From an uncultured Clostridia bacterium (GTDB taxonomy: Bacteria; Bacillota; Clostridia; UBA1212), in the NCBI GenBank assembly GCA_947304585.1, contig CAMZBI010000005.1:1-64000 (forward strand): a stretch of 64,000 nucleotides of DNA, given 5' to 3'. Positions 40,525 through 51,549 of the stretch are shown in pieces; within the stretch, counting starts at the first letter, position 1; the number at the start of each line of letters is the position of its first letter. The translations under genes and the position numbers were made by a program. Below the pieces are notes generated by a model. That model searched no databases and had not been told where the DNA came from. It saw nothing but the letters and a program-made list of their open reading frames with translations.

Positions 40525-43203
40525 TCAGCTCTTTTTTCTTTTTATCAAGATGACGATAAGCACCGCGATGCCCGGGGCGACGACGGTCACCACAAGACAG
40601 ATCAGCACAGTAAGAAGTATAACCGAGGCGTTTGAAGTGGAGGGGTCACCCGCGGGTGTGTTACCGTCTTTTCCCGAAACGGTTATTTCCACCTCTGCGG
40701 TAAACGTCTTTCCGTCGGCAACGTACACGAACGTGATCGATTTGTCCTTGGGGAGAAGTTCGCCCTCCGGGAAATAAGTTGTATCGGCAGTGACGTCCTT
40801 GGTCGTGCCGTCGGCAAACCTGGCGATGACAGTTATGCCGGAAGCGTCGAATATTTCGCCTTCGCTAAAGGATGTCTTCTTCGGCTTGCCCTGGAGTTCT
40901 ATCGACTTGATGCCTGTATACGATGCGTCCTCCTCGAAGACTGCGCAGAATTCATATCCTCCGTCCGAAAGTTTAAACTCGACTGTAAGATTATTATAGT
41001 CGTCCAGATAGTAGAGATCGTCTTCGTTTGTCTTGGCGTTGATGACGGGACCGTCCTGACTGCCGTAGCGCCACTCCTTGAATATGTATCCCTCTTTTGC
41101 TTTTGCTGTGACGCTTGCAATGCCTGTGGGCTCATAGTCCCAAGAATCGGTGAGGTCGGACTTGGCGTAGTCGATATTTGAGGAGTATATCACGCCGGCA
41201 TCCGCAGGGTAGGCGAAGGACCGAATTTTTACCGAGAATTCGGCTTTCAGAACTATGTCGGAGTTCACGGACGTTGAAAAATCGTATGTTGACGATGAGC
41301 CTTCGATGCGCCAGCCGTCGAATACCAGATTTTTCAAAACGGGGTTCGCGGGCTCCTTGGCGGTCTCGCCGGGCTTGACCTTTTGGGAGGGGATCGGGTC
41401 GGCGTCGCCGGTGTCAAAAGTTACCGTGTAGGTGAGGTCCGCTGCGGATGCGGCAACCGTGATCTCAAGAACGAGCTCGACGGTGGTATCGCCCTCTGTG
41501 TATTTCAGGGTGATGGCGTTGTCGCCTGCTTTGAGAGCGCCTTCAGGAGATATTTCGATTTTTTCGGTGACGTCGGATTCGGCCCCGTTCAGATAGACGG
41601 CTTTTACGGTCATTCCGGAGGGATCAAACGTTTCGCCGGCAACGTAGGACACCTTCGCAGGCTGCGACTTAAGCTTCAGAGACACAGGTTTGTTTCCTAC
41701 GGATCCGGTTACGGTCAGCTTCACGTAGACGTCCAGAGCGCCTTCCTTGCTGCTCGGGGGAACGACGAAGTCCGGCTTGGCGCCGTTGACGGTCACCTCC
41801 GGCGGATTATTTTCGTCCCACTCATAACCCGAGTTTCTGTGGTCCTCAATTTCAAAGCGGATATAGTAACTCGCATATTTGTCAAAGGGCTCTTCGTTAT
41901 AAGTCTGCTTGTCCCAGCTGTTCGGTTCGTCCGTTCCGTAGTCCCGCAGAACAACACAGGTATACATCTGGCTGTCGTCAACGTACCATCCTTTTTCCGC
42001 GTTATTATACCCGAGTTGGGAGATATTGGCGTCTTCAATAAGCCTCTGCGTCACGGTCATGGGATTTGTCGAGAGATCTGCACCGAGTTTGTCCGGGTCG
42101 TATTTGATATCGATGGGCCCCTGTATCTTATTCGGGACGCTGATGGGAAGGGTGATCTCGTCGGACTTTGTGTTGTCGAAGGAGGACGTCGCTCTTATCG
42201 TGATGGATTTGGCGGTCTCATCCGGCGCTATGTACAGGGTCCCGTATTCACTTATGGTTGTCTCTTCTTTATTGCTTACGGATGAAATGATCTCCCAGCC
42301 AACGTCCTCGAAGTCCGTTCCCTCAACGGTGCAGCTGAAGTAATTGTTCGTATCGGTGTATAAAGCGTGATACTCCGGCTCGTCGATCTTGACAGAGGTG
42401 ACGTAGACCGGATCCTCGCACACAGTCACGGTGGTTTCTCCGTAGATGTTTTCGTTTATCTTTGAAGTGCAGCGGACGGTATACATTCCTGACGAACCGG
42501 TACCGGCGTGAAAAACTCCGTCCGAAGAGATATAAGTACCGTTGCTCCCGTCGAAGTCCACGATCTCCCATATGACGGAGGTGTCGGTGGCGTGCACGGT
42601 GGCGGAAAGCTGCTTTTCATGTCCTTCCTGAACCAGATATTGCCAATGGTCAACAGATACTGAAACTGCGGTCTGAGCGGTTTCGTTGAACTCCAGCTCC
42701 ACGTAAACGTCCAACACGCCTCCTTCGCTTGAGGGACCGACAATGTAGTCCGGAGCTCTGCCGTTCACCGTGACCAATGGCGCCTTTTCGGGATCCCAGC
42801 AGGAACGGCCGTCGTAATCCTCGATCTCAAAGCGGAGATAATACCGTTCTCCTTCCGCGGGGTAGTCGCCGTCCGAAAAATATTTGTCCCATCTGCCAGG
42901 GTCGTCATATTCATTTCTTCTTACAAAGCAGGAGTATTGCGTGCCGTTGTCCACGTACCACGGATCGGGCGACTCTTCGTTGTACCCCCAGTTCGTGATA
43001 TTTGCCAATGCCATCAGCTCGGTGATTGAATTCGCCTGCAATCTCGTTGTCAGGAAAAGCACCGACTCGTCATAAGTGATATTGATGGGCTCCGTCAGTT
43101 TGACCGGCTCTTCCGCTGAAACAGACGCCGGAAGTCCTGCAGAAACCAGGAATAAAACGGCCGCCAGCAGCAGTCCGCAAAGTTTGGTTAATGTTTTTTT
43201 CAT
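40525..43203 (-). CDS. Surface protein with Ig-like and InlB-B-type repeats, C-terminal TM
   Basis: Signal peptide; SYVAGETFDPSGMTVKA repeats; TYTVTFDTGDADPIPSQKVKPGE; TM plus KRKKS. Confidence 0.8.
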   Translation of the reverse strand: MKKTLTKLCGLLLAAVLFLVSAGLPASVSAEEPVKLTEPINITYDESVLFLTTRLQANSITELMALANITNWGYNEESPDPWYVDNGTQYSCFVRRNEYDDPGRWDKYFSDGDYPAEGERYYLRFEIEDYDGRSCWDPEKAPLVTVNGRAPDYIVGPSSEGGVLDVYVELEFNETAQTAVSVSVDHWQYLVQEGHEKQLSATVHATDTSVIWEIVDFDGSNGTYISSDGVFHAGTGSSGMYTVRCTSKINENIYGETTVTVCEDPVYVTSVKIDEPEYHALYTDTNNYFSCTVEGTDFEDVGWEIISSVSNKEETTISEYGTLYIAPDETAKSITIRATSSFDNTKSDEITLPISVPNKIQGPIDIKYDPDKLGADLSTNPMTVTQRLIEDANISQLGYNNAEKGWYVDDSQMYTCVVLRDYGTDEPNSWDKQTYNEEPFDKYASYYIRFEIEDHRNSGYEWDENNPPEVTVNGAKPDFVVPPSSKEGALDVYVKLTVTGSVGNKPVSLKLKSQPAKVSYVAGETFDPSGMTVKAVYLNGAESDVTEKIEISPEGALKAGDNAITLKYTEGDTTVELVLEITVAASAADLTYTVTFDTGDADPIPSQKVKPGETAKEPANPVLKNLVFDGWRIEGSSSTYDFSTSVNSDIVLKAEFSVKIRSFAYPADAGVIYSSNIDYAKSDLTDSWDYEPTGIASVTAKAKEGYIFKEWRYGSQDGPVINAKTNEDDLYYLDDYNNLTVEFKLSDGGYEFCAVFEEDASYTGIKSIELQGKPKKTSFSEGEIFDASGITVIARFADGTTKDVTADTTYFPEGELLPKDKSITFVYVADGKTFTAEVEITVSGKDGNTPAGDPSTSNASVILLTVLICLVVTVVAPGIAVLIVILIKRKKS

Positions 43204-43334
43204 GACATATCAATCCTTTTAACGTCCGGAACGGGTCTTTTAAACACCAATATCCGTGATTTTTGAGGTAATTATACCACGAGAAGACTGCCAAGTCGAG
43301 AAAAGTTAAGAGAAAGAATAAAAAAACCTTAAAA

Positions 43335-43361
43335 TTAGCACTCACCTCTTGACAGTGCTAA
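43335..43361 (+). promoter_or_regulatory. CIRCE element (HrcA operator)
   Basis: TTAGCACTC-N9-CAGTGCTAA, one mismatch to consensus; overlaps TTGACA(43349)-16-TATAAT(43371). Confidence 0.93.
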
Positions 43362-43476
43362 CAATCGTGGTATAATGTTGGCGAACAAGGAAAGGAGCGC
43401 CGGAGAGAGATCCCGGGAAGGGATTCCGGAAGCGCAAGGCCCTGTTCAAAAATAAACTAAAACGGAGGAACAGACA

Positions 43477-43914
43477 ATGTATTTACCGAGCATTTTTTCA
43501 GACACATTTTTTGACGATTGGATGGATTACGGATTTCCGCGGACTGACGCCGAAAGACAGCTTTACGGAAAGAACGCAAACCGTGTTATGAAGACAGACG
43601 TGCACGAGCACGAGGACGGCTACGACGTGGAGATCGATCTCCCGGGATTCAAGAAGGATGAGATAGACGTTCAGCTTGAAGAGGGTTACCTGACAATCAA
43701 GGCCGCCAAGTCCCTTGAAAAAGACAAGACCCAAAAAGGCAAGTGCATCCGCCAGGAGCGCTACACCGGGTCGATGTCCAGAACGTTCTACGTCGGCGAC
43801 GGGCTTACCGAAGAAGACATAAAAGGCAAGTTTGAGGACGGCGTGCTCACGCTCTCGATTCCGAAAGCAAAGGCAAAGATTCCTGTAAAGAGGACCATCG
43901 CCATCGAAGGATGA
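43477..43914 (+). CDS. Hsp20/alpha-crystallin small heat shock protein
   Basis: YDVEIDLPGFKKDEIDVQLEEGYLTIKA; FEDGVLTLSIPK. Confidence 0.95.
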   Translation: MYLPSIFSDTFFDDWMDYGFPRTDAERQLYGKNANRVMKTDVHEHEDGYDVEIDLPGFKKDEIDVQLEEGYLTIKAAKSLEKDKTQKGKCIRQERYTGSMSRTFYVGDGLTEEDIKGKFEDGVLTLSIPKAKAKIPVKRTIAIEG

Positions 43915-43994
43915 TTAAAAACGGTTTCAAAAACCTCTAATACTCCATTCCTTTCATCCGGCATCTGACTGATGAGCAGATCCCGGGAAAACGG

Positions 43995-44030
43995 GGCGGC
44001 AGACCGAAACATAAAGGCCTGCCGCCTTTT
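43995..44030 (+). terminator. Terminator downstream of hsp20
   Basis: GGCGGCAGACC-loop-GGCCTGCCGCC-TTTT. Confidence 0.8.
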
Positions 44031-44210
44031 CTGTTATCCGGCGGGCAATATTATAAAGGGCGGCTGCCCGGCTTGATGCTTACCGGGGCTTGTCAGAAAG
44101 AACTTTGACCCGGGTTCCTGAGGTGATATACTTTAAGCATGCAAACGCAAGTGTAAAATGCCCGATGCAAACGGGTCAAAGGCATTGGCGTCAAAAACGG
44201 GAGGACCCTG

Positions 44211-45113
44211 ATGATACCCTACAACAACCTCAACGGATATCTCAGAAAGACATACGGGGCAAGGCTCAACAAGATCTGCATCGACGGCGGCTTTACCTGC
44301 CCGAACAGGGACGGCAGGTGCGGCATTGGCGGCTGTATTTTTTGCGGAGAGCGGGGCGCCGGGGATCATATTGCGGAGAAGATTCCGATTGGAACCCAGG
44401 TCAAAACGTATATAGACAGGTTTCCCGGGGACGTGCAGTTTATTGCATATTTTCAGAATTTCACCAATACCTACGCGCCGGTGGAGACCCTGAGGCAGAG
44501 GTACGACGAGGCGCTGATCGATCCGAGGATAAAAGTATTGGAGATAGGGACAAGGCCGGACTGCATTGACGGGGCGGTGGCGGAGCTGCTGGCGGAGTAT
44601 GACAAAAAATATGACGTGTGGGTGGAACTGGGTCTTCAGACTGCAAACGACAGGACGGCAGAAGTTATAAACAGAGGCTATTCCCGGGACGTGTTCGAGA
44701 GGGCCGTGGACATTCTTCTGAAACACGGAGTCAAGATCGTTGTTCACCTGATAGTGGGACTGCCGGGGGAGACATTTGATGATTTCAGGGATACGATATC
44801 ATATATCAACCGTTTTCCTCTCTTTGGCGTCAAGATACATTCCCTTTACGTGATGAAGGGGACGAAGCTTGAGAGAATGTTCAGGGAAGGATCGTTCAAA
44901 CCCCAAAACATGGAGGAATACGTTGATTCGGTGGTTTATGCGCTGCTGCATATAAGACCGGACCTGGTGGTCCACAGGCTCAAAGGTGACTGCCCGCCGG
45001 ATCTTCTTGTGGCGCCTGACTGGAACAGATCAAAAGACGAGGTCCTGGGGAGGATATCAGACAAACTTCGGAAGGCAGGGCTTAGGCAGGGGGATATGTA
45101 CGGGAGACCGTAG
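44211..45113 (+). CDS. TIGR01212 family radical SAM protein (YhcC-like)
   Basis: CIDGGFTCPNRDGRCGIGGCIFC, VELGLQTANDRT. Confidence 0.92.
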   Translation: MIPYNNLNGYLRKTYGARLNKICIDGGFTCPNRDGRCGIGGCIFCGERGAGDHIAEKIPIGTQVKTYIDRFPGDVQFIAYFQNFTNTYAPVETLRQRYDEALIDPRIKVLEIGTRPDCIDGAVAELLAEYDKKYDVWVELGLQTANDRTAEVINRGYSRDVFERAVDILLKHGVKIVVHLIVGLPGETFDDFRDTISYINRFPLFGVKIHSLYVMKGTKLERMFREGSFKPQNMEEYVDSVVYALLHIRPDLVVHRLKGDCPPDLLVAPDWNRSKDEVLGRISDKLRKAGLRQGDMYGRP

Positions 45114-45209
45114 ACGGACGATAAGAAAACAGAATCTCCGTGAAGCGCGGCGTTTCCGGAGAAAGATTTATAGAGAACGGATTGTTTCCGGAAAATCGGG
45201 AGGAGACCG

Positions 45210-45752
45210 ATGGCAACACCTCAAAAATTTGAATACGAAAAGCTTGTGATCGGACTGCTTTACGCCGATGAAGACCTGTTGGAGACCGTGAAAAAGGAAC
45301 TGACCGTGCTCTACGGGGAGATCGATTCCGAGTCCGAAAAATATTCTTTCTCGGAGTTCTCGGAGTATTACGACGGCGAAATCGGGGGAACGGTCTTCCG
45401 GCAGTTCGTCAGCTTCAGGGAGCCGGTGGATCCTTCAAGGCTTGCCGAGATCAAGCTCAAAACCAACGACATCGAGGATACCCATTGCGGAGAAACCGGC
45501 CGCATGATCAACATCGATCCGGGACTCATTGGCCATGGGAAATACGTGATGGCAACCACCAAAAACGCCAGCTGGCGCATCGCCCTTGAAAAAGGCATTT
45601 ATGCGGAGCTCACCCTGTCCTATGCGAGGAAACAGTGGATCGATTTCTACTGGACCTACTGCGACGTAAAAAGCCCGAGAATAAAGGCCTATCTCGGGAA
45701 GGTGCGGAAGATATACCTTGGCCAGCGAAAGGGTCACTGCCATGCGAATTGA
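45210..45752 (+). CDS. DUF4416 family protein
   Basis: KLVIGLLYADEDLL...; TLSYARKQWIDFYWTYCDVKS. Confidence 0.8.
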   Translation: MATPQKFEYEKLVIGLLYADEDLLETVKKELTVLYGEIDSESEKYSFSEFSEYYDGEIGGTVFRQFVSFREPVDPSRLAEIKLKTNDIEDTHCGETGRMINIDPGLIGHGKYVMATTKNASWRIALEKGIYAELTLSYARKQWIDFYWTYCDVKSPRIKAYLGKVRKIYLGQRKGHCHAN

Positions 45753-46800
45753 AGACACGTTTTTTTTCCGAAAAAGAATAGTTCCGGACAGGCTGGAGCC
45801 CTTTGGCTTTGTCAGGGACGGAGATCATTGGCGGTATGAAGAGGATTTCCTTGATGGGGATTTCCGGGCGGAGATCACGGTGGACAAGGGCGGCGTCAGC
45901 GGCAGGGTCATCGACCTTCAGGCCGGCGAGGAATACCTGCCTGTTCATTACGAGGAACGCATTGGCGCTTTTGTGGGCACAGTCCGGTTGGCGTACACTG
46001 ACATTCTGACGAAGATCGCAGACGCCTGCTGCGAGGACGAACTGTTCATTTTTCCGCAGACAAACCGGATCGCTTCTGAAATTCTCGCAAAATACGGGGA
46101 AAAACCGGATCACCCCTTTTCAACGGCACCGACTTACGGTGTGTTCCGCTGCGCCAAAAACCGCAAGTGGTACGGTCTCGTCATGGATATCCCGAAAAAG
46201 CTTGTGACAGGGGAAAAAGACGCCAATGACATCGTTGAAGTCATCAACATAAAGATCGGCGAAGAGGCTTACAGCGATGTGACCGCAAGGCCCGGCATCT
46301 ACGACGCCTACCATATGAAAAAGAAAAACTGGGCAAGCGTGATCCTGGACGGCACTGTGCCTGACGACTATCTGATGGAACTCATTGACAAAAGCCGGGA
46401 GTTTGCCCTCTCGTCCGGCGGCAAAGGGAAGAACGTCGGCGCCTGGATAGTGCCGGCAAACCCCGCTTATTACGATATTGACGGGGCTTTTGCGGAAAAC
46501 GAAGAGATCTTCTGGAAACAGGGCCGGGGAATAAAGGAGGGAGACACAGCTTTCGTGTACCTTGCCGCGCCGGCGTCAGAGGTCCGGTACAGGTGCCTGG
46601 TTACTGAGACGGATATACCGTACGTTTACACCGACGAAAACGTTTCCATGAAGAGCGTGATGAAGATAAAACTTCTGGAGCGTTATCCGGAGGGCAGATA
46701 TTCCATGGCGAGACTCCGGGAACTGGGTATAAAGTTCATAAGAGGTCCCGTGCCGGCCACGGAGGCGTTTATTGAAGCTGTCAAAAGAGATAAAGGATAA
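45742..46800 (+). CDS. MmcQ/YjbR-EVE-like two-domain protein
   Basis: N-terminal YjbR-like region; C-terminal WIVPANPAYYDIDGAFAENEEIFWKQGRGIKEGDTAFVYL. Confidence 0.75.
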   Translation: MRIEDTFFFRKRIVPDRLEPFGFVRDGDHWRYEEDFLDGDFRAEITVDKGGVSGRVIDLQAGEEYLPVHYEERIGAFVGTVRLAYTDILTKIADACCEDELFIFPQTNRIASEILAKYGEKPDHPFSTAPTYGVFRCAKNRKWYGLVMDIPKKLVTGEKDANDIVEVINIKIGEEAYSDVTARPGIYDAYHMKKKNWASVILDGTVPDDYLMELIDKSREFALSSGGKGKNVGAWIVPANPAYYDIDGAFAENEEIFWKQGRGIKEGDTAFVYLAAPASEVRYRCLVTETDIPYVYTDENVSMKSVMKIKLLERYPEGRYSMARLRELGIKFIRGPVPATEAFIEAVKRDKG

Positions 46801-46869
46801 CCATATAATCGACAACAAAATCACGAAATGATATAATCAAATTCGAAATAAACAACACCGGAGAATGCC

Positions 46870-48978
46870 ATGCCAGAACTGTTTAATGATATTTCAAATC
46901 TCCTCGATTTCTTTCTGAATATCATAGAGTTGATCGCGCTGATCGTTTCGATCATCACGTTCTTCGTCATTATGATGAACAAGTACCTGAAGGCGTTAAA
47001 AGAGATTCTTTCGCCTCTCGGCATGGGTCTTTGGTCAAGGCTCAGGGTGATGTTCATCTGTAGAAAATCTCCGGTCAAAAAGAGGGCTTTCCTGGAGTTC
47101 GCTATTCTCAAAACAGGCGGTTTCCCTGTGATCAATTCGGAATGGAAAGACATTATCAACAGCTTCAAAGTGTTTTATTCCGACTCAAACCAGGACGATC
47201 TCCATTATTCAATTCCCAACTGCACGCCTCTGATCTACAAGGAATTTTCGGAAGCCTCCGCCAGATATTTCAACTTTATAACAAGAAAAAACGTAAAGAG
47301 CGTTTTCGGCATCCAGCAGTCCGGTTTTCACTGGGTAATCAATATCCGTATAGAAGAGGCATATGCCATGCCCACGTGCCTTCTGACGGGTCTGCTCTCT
47401 CAGTATGAGGAAAGCTGGGAGGAATTTATAAAGAGATACGTGTCCACTGCGTACAAAACAGAGGACAGTTCGAACAAAACCAACAATATCCTTGCCAACG
47501 AACTGTATTTTACTTTTGCCTGGCTGCTGTGGGGACCCAGCTATGAGCTCGAGTACCGGAAATATTGGGCCGGCCTTTGCCAATTGTCTTACGGCGACGA
47601 GAGCAATTCCATACCGGCGATTGCGGACGTTGAGACAAACGTGGCAGACGGTCTCAGGAACAAATTCCTGGAGAATGAAGAAAGGCGATACGGCGCCCTG
47701 ATCTCTGCAGACATCCTTCTCTACGAAAAGAAGTCCTTCTTCGAGGGGCTGCGGTCAAATATCAATCCGGTGAACAAATATTTCTACGACAAGATCGAGA
47801 ACGGTGACCTGTCCTTTGGCGTCAAGATCACCAGCTTTACCCCCTGCGTCAATTACAAGTCAAAGAAATACTACAGCACGGCCTACGTATGGCTGCTGTT
47901 TGAACTTGAGGGCGAGGATTATGCGTTTAAGCCGGAGACCAGCGTGGCCTTTTTCGAACACGCCAATCTTGCCGACAATACCACTTACGAGTTCCTGATA
48001 TCGACGCTGATCGACAAAAGTCTTAAGCACTTTGAAGGCATTTACAAAGACCCCGAAAATGTGGGAAGACGCTACCGTCTTGTCTGCGCGATGAATGACA
48101 AGATCTTCGCTGAGTGTGTGGACAAGTATACCGAAGTTATCGGCTCCGGCAGTGAACTTGGCAATATGCTGAAAGACAGAATCATTCTCGAACCGAAACA
48201 TTCTCCAACAGAGGTTTTTGCGGCCTATGACGAGTACTTTTCACCCGGCAAATTTATGGAGTTCATTGAAGTGTCTCTTGACGATCCCGACTCGATAACC
48301 GATTTGGGAAGGTTTTACACAAGCATTTACATTGATGCGTTCAAAGACGAAAACGAAAGGGAGACTTTCGACAACTTTTTGCATTACTTAAAACAGACCG
48401 GCGACGGTTACAAATATCACATCGTGCTGGCAAAGGATGAGTCCGGAGAGATTATCGGAGGCTGCGTGTTCGACTATTTCAAAAAGAGCAACACGGGCAT
48501 GATCGAGTTTATCGCCATCGGCAAAGACATGCAGTCCTGCGGCATGGGAACCAAACTCTACACACACGTTCTGTCGATCCTCTCGAGAGACGCACACCGT
48601 ATGAACAAAAAGACTCTCGAATACGTGTGCTGCGAACTGGATTCGCCCGAGATCAGCCAAGACAGCACGAGAAAGTATATCTATTTCTGGAACAAGAACA
48701 ACTTCAAATACATTGATTTCAAGTATCTGCAGCCTTCCCTGTCTGCCGGCAAAAAGCCTGTTGAAGGCTTGTGGCTTACTATATCGCCAATGCTGACGAC
48801 GGAAAAAGAGGTCTCTTCAGATCTCATTCTTTCCATTATTGCAGATTATATGAGATACGCGATGAGCATAGACGATCCCGAAGCCAACGAAGAGTACAGG
48901 GCGATGAAAAAAGAACTGTCGGAAAAGAAAAACGTTGAGCTGAAAGATCTCCGGAAAATGATTGCAAACGATCTGTAG
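46870..48978 (+). CDS. Membrane-anchored protein with C-terminal GNAT-like domain
   Basis: N-terminal TM; C-terminal IEFIAIGKDMQSCGMGTKLYTHVL resembles the GNAT acetyl-CoA motif. Confidence 0.6.
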   Translation: MPELFNDISNLLDFFLNIIELIALIVSIITFFVIMMNKYLKALKEILSPLGMGLWSRLRVMFICRKSPVKKRAFLEFAILKTGGFPVINSEWKDIINSFKVFYSDSNQDDLHYSIPNCTPLIYKEFSEASARYFNFITRKNVKSVFGIQQSGFHWVINIRIEEAYAMPTCLLTGLLSQYEESWEEFIKRYVSTAYKTEDSSNKTNNILANELYFTFAWLLWGPSYELEYRKYWAGLCQLSYGDESNSIPAIADVETNVADGLRNKFLENEERRYGALISADILLYEKKSFFEGLRSNINPVNKYFYDKIENGDLSFGVKITSFTPCVNYKSKKYYSTAYVWLLFELEGEDYAFKPETSVAFFEHANLADNTTYEFLISTLIDKSLKHFEGIYKDPENVGRRYRLVCAMNDKIFAECVDKYTEVIGSGSELGNMLKDRIILEPKHSPTEVFAAYDEYFSPGKFMEFIEVSLDDPDSITDLGRFYTSIYIDAFKDENERETFDNFLHYLKQTGDGYKYHIVLAKDESGEIIGGCVFDYFKKSNTGMIEFIAIGKDMQSCGMGTKLYTHVLSILSRDAHRMNKKTLEYVCCELDSPEISQDSTRKYIYFWNKNNFKYIDFKYLQPSLSAGKKPVEGLWLTISPMLTTEKEVSSDLILSIIADYMRYAMSIDDPEANEEYRAMKKELSEKKNVELKDLRKMIANDL

Positions 48979-49589
48979 GGAACCGCGGGGCGGCCGATTC
49001 CCGGGGTTATAAAACAGTTGCGGGCGCATTGGGAATAATATATAATGATTCATTGCACGCCTGCATTTTAACAAATGGGGCAAATTGAATAACAATACGC
49101 AGTTACATTGGCGAAAAGCGGGGCAAATGAGACAAAAACGGTTCCGCAGCCTCGCGAATTAAGCCGTGACACTGCGTAAATAGCACGATTTTTGCATTTG
49201 TGCCGACAAGATCTCCGGGAGGCAAAGGTACCGGCGATCCGAAAAATCCGGCCAGGCTTGTTGCGTGTGGGTCCGTCAGCTATTAACAAAGAATTAGAAG
49301 ATACGGGCAGCGCGATATGGTCGGAGATAACATGGCCTTGCAGTTTTTCGGGCGGGAGAAGGATCCCCTCAGGAACCGGTCTTCCCGTAAATACCCGAAG
49401 AAACCGCGGCGGAGTGAATGCTCCGTCATAGAAATCTTCTGCTGCAGACGAACGGCGCACCGGTAAAGCCGAATGCGTTGCTGCAAAAACTCTTTGCGGG
49501 GGCAGAAGATCAGCCGGGCTGTGGGTTCGCGCAAAATTGGCTGTAATTTCGGCTGTGCGCGGTCTTTACCGCAAAGGGGGATGCAAAAA

Positions 49590-50744
49590 ATGGATGGAAT
49601 TAATTCTTCTAATGTTGTCGAATTGCGCAACGTTACTGTGAAGTTCGAGAACGACGTTATCCTTGACAACCTCAGTCTTGCGATCAGGGATAAAGAGTTT
49701 GTCACGCTGCTGGGTCCGTCGGGCTGCGGCAAGACGACGACTCTAAGACTCATAGCAGGATTTCTGGAGCCCAACGAGGGCGAGATCCTGTTCGACGGAG
49801 TCGACGTAAACGGTGTTCCGGCCCATAAGAGGCCTGTCAATACTATCTTTCAGCGCTATGCGCTTTTTCCACACCTTAACGTATACGACAATATCGCCTT
49901 CGGACTCAAGGTCGCGAAGGTTCCGAAGAGTGTCATTGCGCAGCGGGTTTCCGAGATGCTTGAACTCGTAAACCTAAAAGGTTTTGAGAAGAGAGCGGTC
50001 AACACTCTTTCCGGCGGCCAGCAGCAGAGAGTTGCTATCGCAAGAGCCGCGATAAACAATCCGAAGGTCCTTCTTCTTGACGAGCCTTTGGCGGCGCTGG
50101 ATGCAAAGCTCAGAAAAGACATGCAGAACGAGCTGAAGTCGATGCAGAGAAGGCTTGGCATTACCTTTGTGTTCGTCACCCACGACCAGGAGGAAGCCCT
50201 GTCGATGTCCGATACCATTGTCGTAATGGACAACGGAAAGATCCAGCAGATAGGCAGCCCTACAGATATTTACAACGAGCCTCAGAATGCCTTCGTGGCG
50301 GATTTTATCGGCGAGTCAAACATAATCGACGGCGTAATGCTTAAGGACAGACTGGTGAGGTTCCACAACAGAACTCTCGAGTGTGTTGATTTCGGGTTTG
50401 AGCCGAACGAGCCCGTGGACGTGGTAATCAGGCCGGAGGACGTGGATATCGTGCATCCGGAGAAGGGATTGATCTGCGGAACGGTCACTTCCGTTACGTT
50501 CAAAGGCGTGCATTACGAGATCATAATTGACGTCGATGGCTTCAAGTGGATGGTCCAGACCACCGACGAGAGCAAAGTCGATGACTTTGTCGGCCTCTCG
50601 ATAGACCCGGATGCCATTCACATTATGAAGAAGTCAGAGTACTCAGGTACTATGGGAGATTACAGCTATTTCAGCGATGAAATGGAGGAGATCAGCAACC
50701 CCGACTACGGCAATGAGGAGACGGAAGATGAAGAAGTCGACTAA
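49590..50744 (+). CDS. potA: Spermidine/putrescine ABC transporter ATPase
   Basis: [26 protein letters not shown]; potBCD follow; start chosen by RBS spacing. Confidence 0.93.
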   Translation: MDGINSSNVVELRNVTVKFENDVILDNLSLAIRDKEFVTLLGPSGCGKTTTLRLIAGFLEPNEGEILFDGVDVNGVPAHKRPVNTIFQRYALFPHLNVYDNIAFGLKVAKVPKSVIAQRVSEMLELVNLKGFEKRAVNTLSGGQQQRVAIARAAINNPKVLLLDEPLAALDAKLRKDMQNELKSMQRRLGITFVFVTHDQEEALSMSDTIVVMDNGKIQQIGSPTDIYNEPQNAFVADFIGESNIIDGVMLKDRLVRFHNRTLECVDFGFEPNEPVDVVIRPEDVDIVHPEKGLICGTVTSVTFKGVHYEIIIDVDGFKWMVQTTDESKVDDFVGLSIDPDAIHIMKKSEYSGTMGDYSYFSDEMEEISNPDYGNEETEDEEVD

Positions 50745-51549
50745 TGTCTTTCTCAACGCTCCGTACGTTGTCTGGGCGGGAATATTTGTGGTCGTTCCTC
50801 TGTTCATTGTTCTTGTCTATGCCTTTACGGACGCCAACGGCAATTTCAGCTTTGACAGCATAATAGCTCTCAAGGACTACTGGAACAATTTTCTCCTGTC
50901 CCTGCTGTACTCCCTTGTGGCCACGGTCGTTACGCTTATTATTGCATATCCTTTTGCCTACGCCCTGAGCAAGACTCCCGCAAAGACCCAGAAGATCCAG
51001 ATGATGCTTGTCATGCTCCCCATGTGGATGAATCTTCTCATAAGGACCTATTCCTGGATGAATATCCTTGATCAGAACGGAATCATTAACCAGATCCTTC
51101 TGTCGATGAAACTGAAGCCGGTCACGTTCCTCGGAACGCCCGGAGCTGTCATTTTCGGTATGGTGTACAACTATTTGCCGTACATGATCTTGCCTATTTA
51201 TACTGTAATGGCCAAGATGGACAATTCTCTTGTGGAGGCTGCCAGAGACCTGGGATGCAACGGCTTCAATGTCTGGAGGAAGCTCATCCTGCCCCTCAGC
51301 ATGCCGGGCGTGATCTCGGGGATCACCATGGTGTTTGTACCTTCTGTCAGTACGTTCTACATCTCGCAGAAGCTGGGCAACGGCAAGATCATGCTCATTG
51401 GCGATACCATCGAAAGGCAGATGCAGGCCCTCAATAATTATAACCTTGGCGCGGCTCTTTCCTTGGTGCTCATGATCCTCATACTTGTCAGCATGTTTAT
51501 CATGAACCGCTTTGCCGACAGCACGGGAGAGGGAGGTGTCGTAGTATGA
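50727..51549 (+). CDS. potB: Spermidine/putrescine ABC transporter permease
   Basis: Binding-protein-dependent permease [25 protein letters not shown]; start approximate. Confidence 0.92.

Noticed and set aside
49068-49460. 130-aa minus-strand ORF upstream of potA
   Set aside because: No recognisable domain or RBS; lies over the putative leader of potA.
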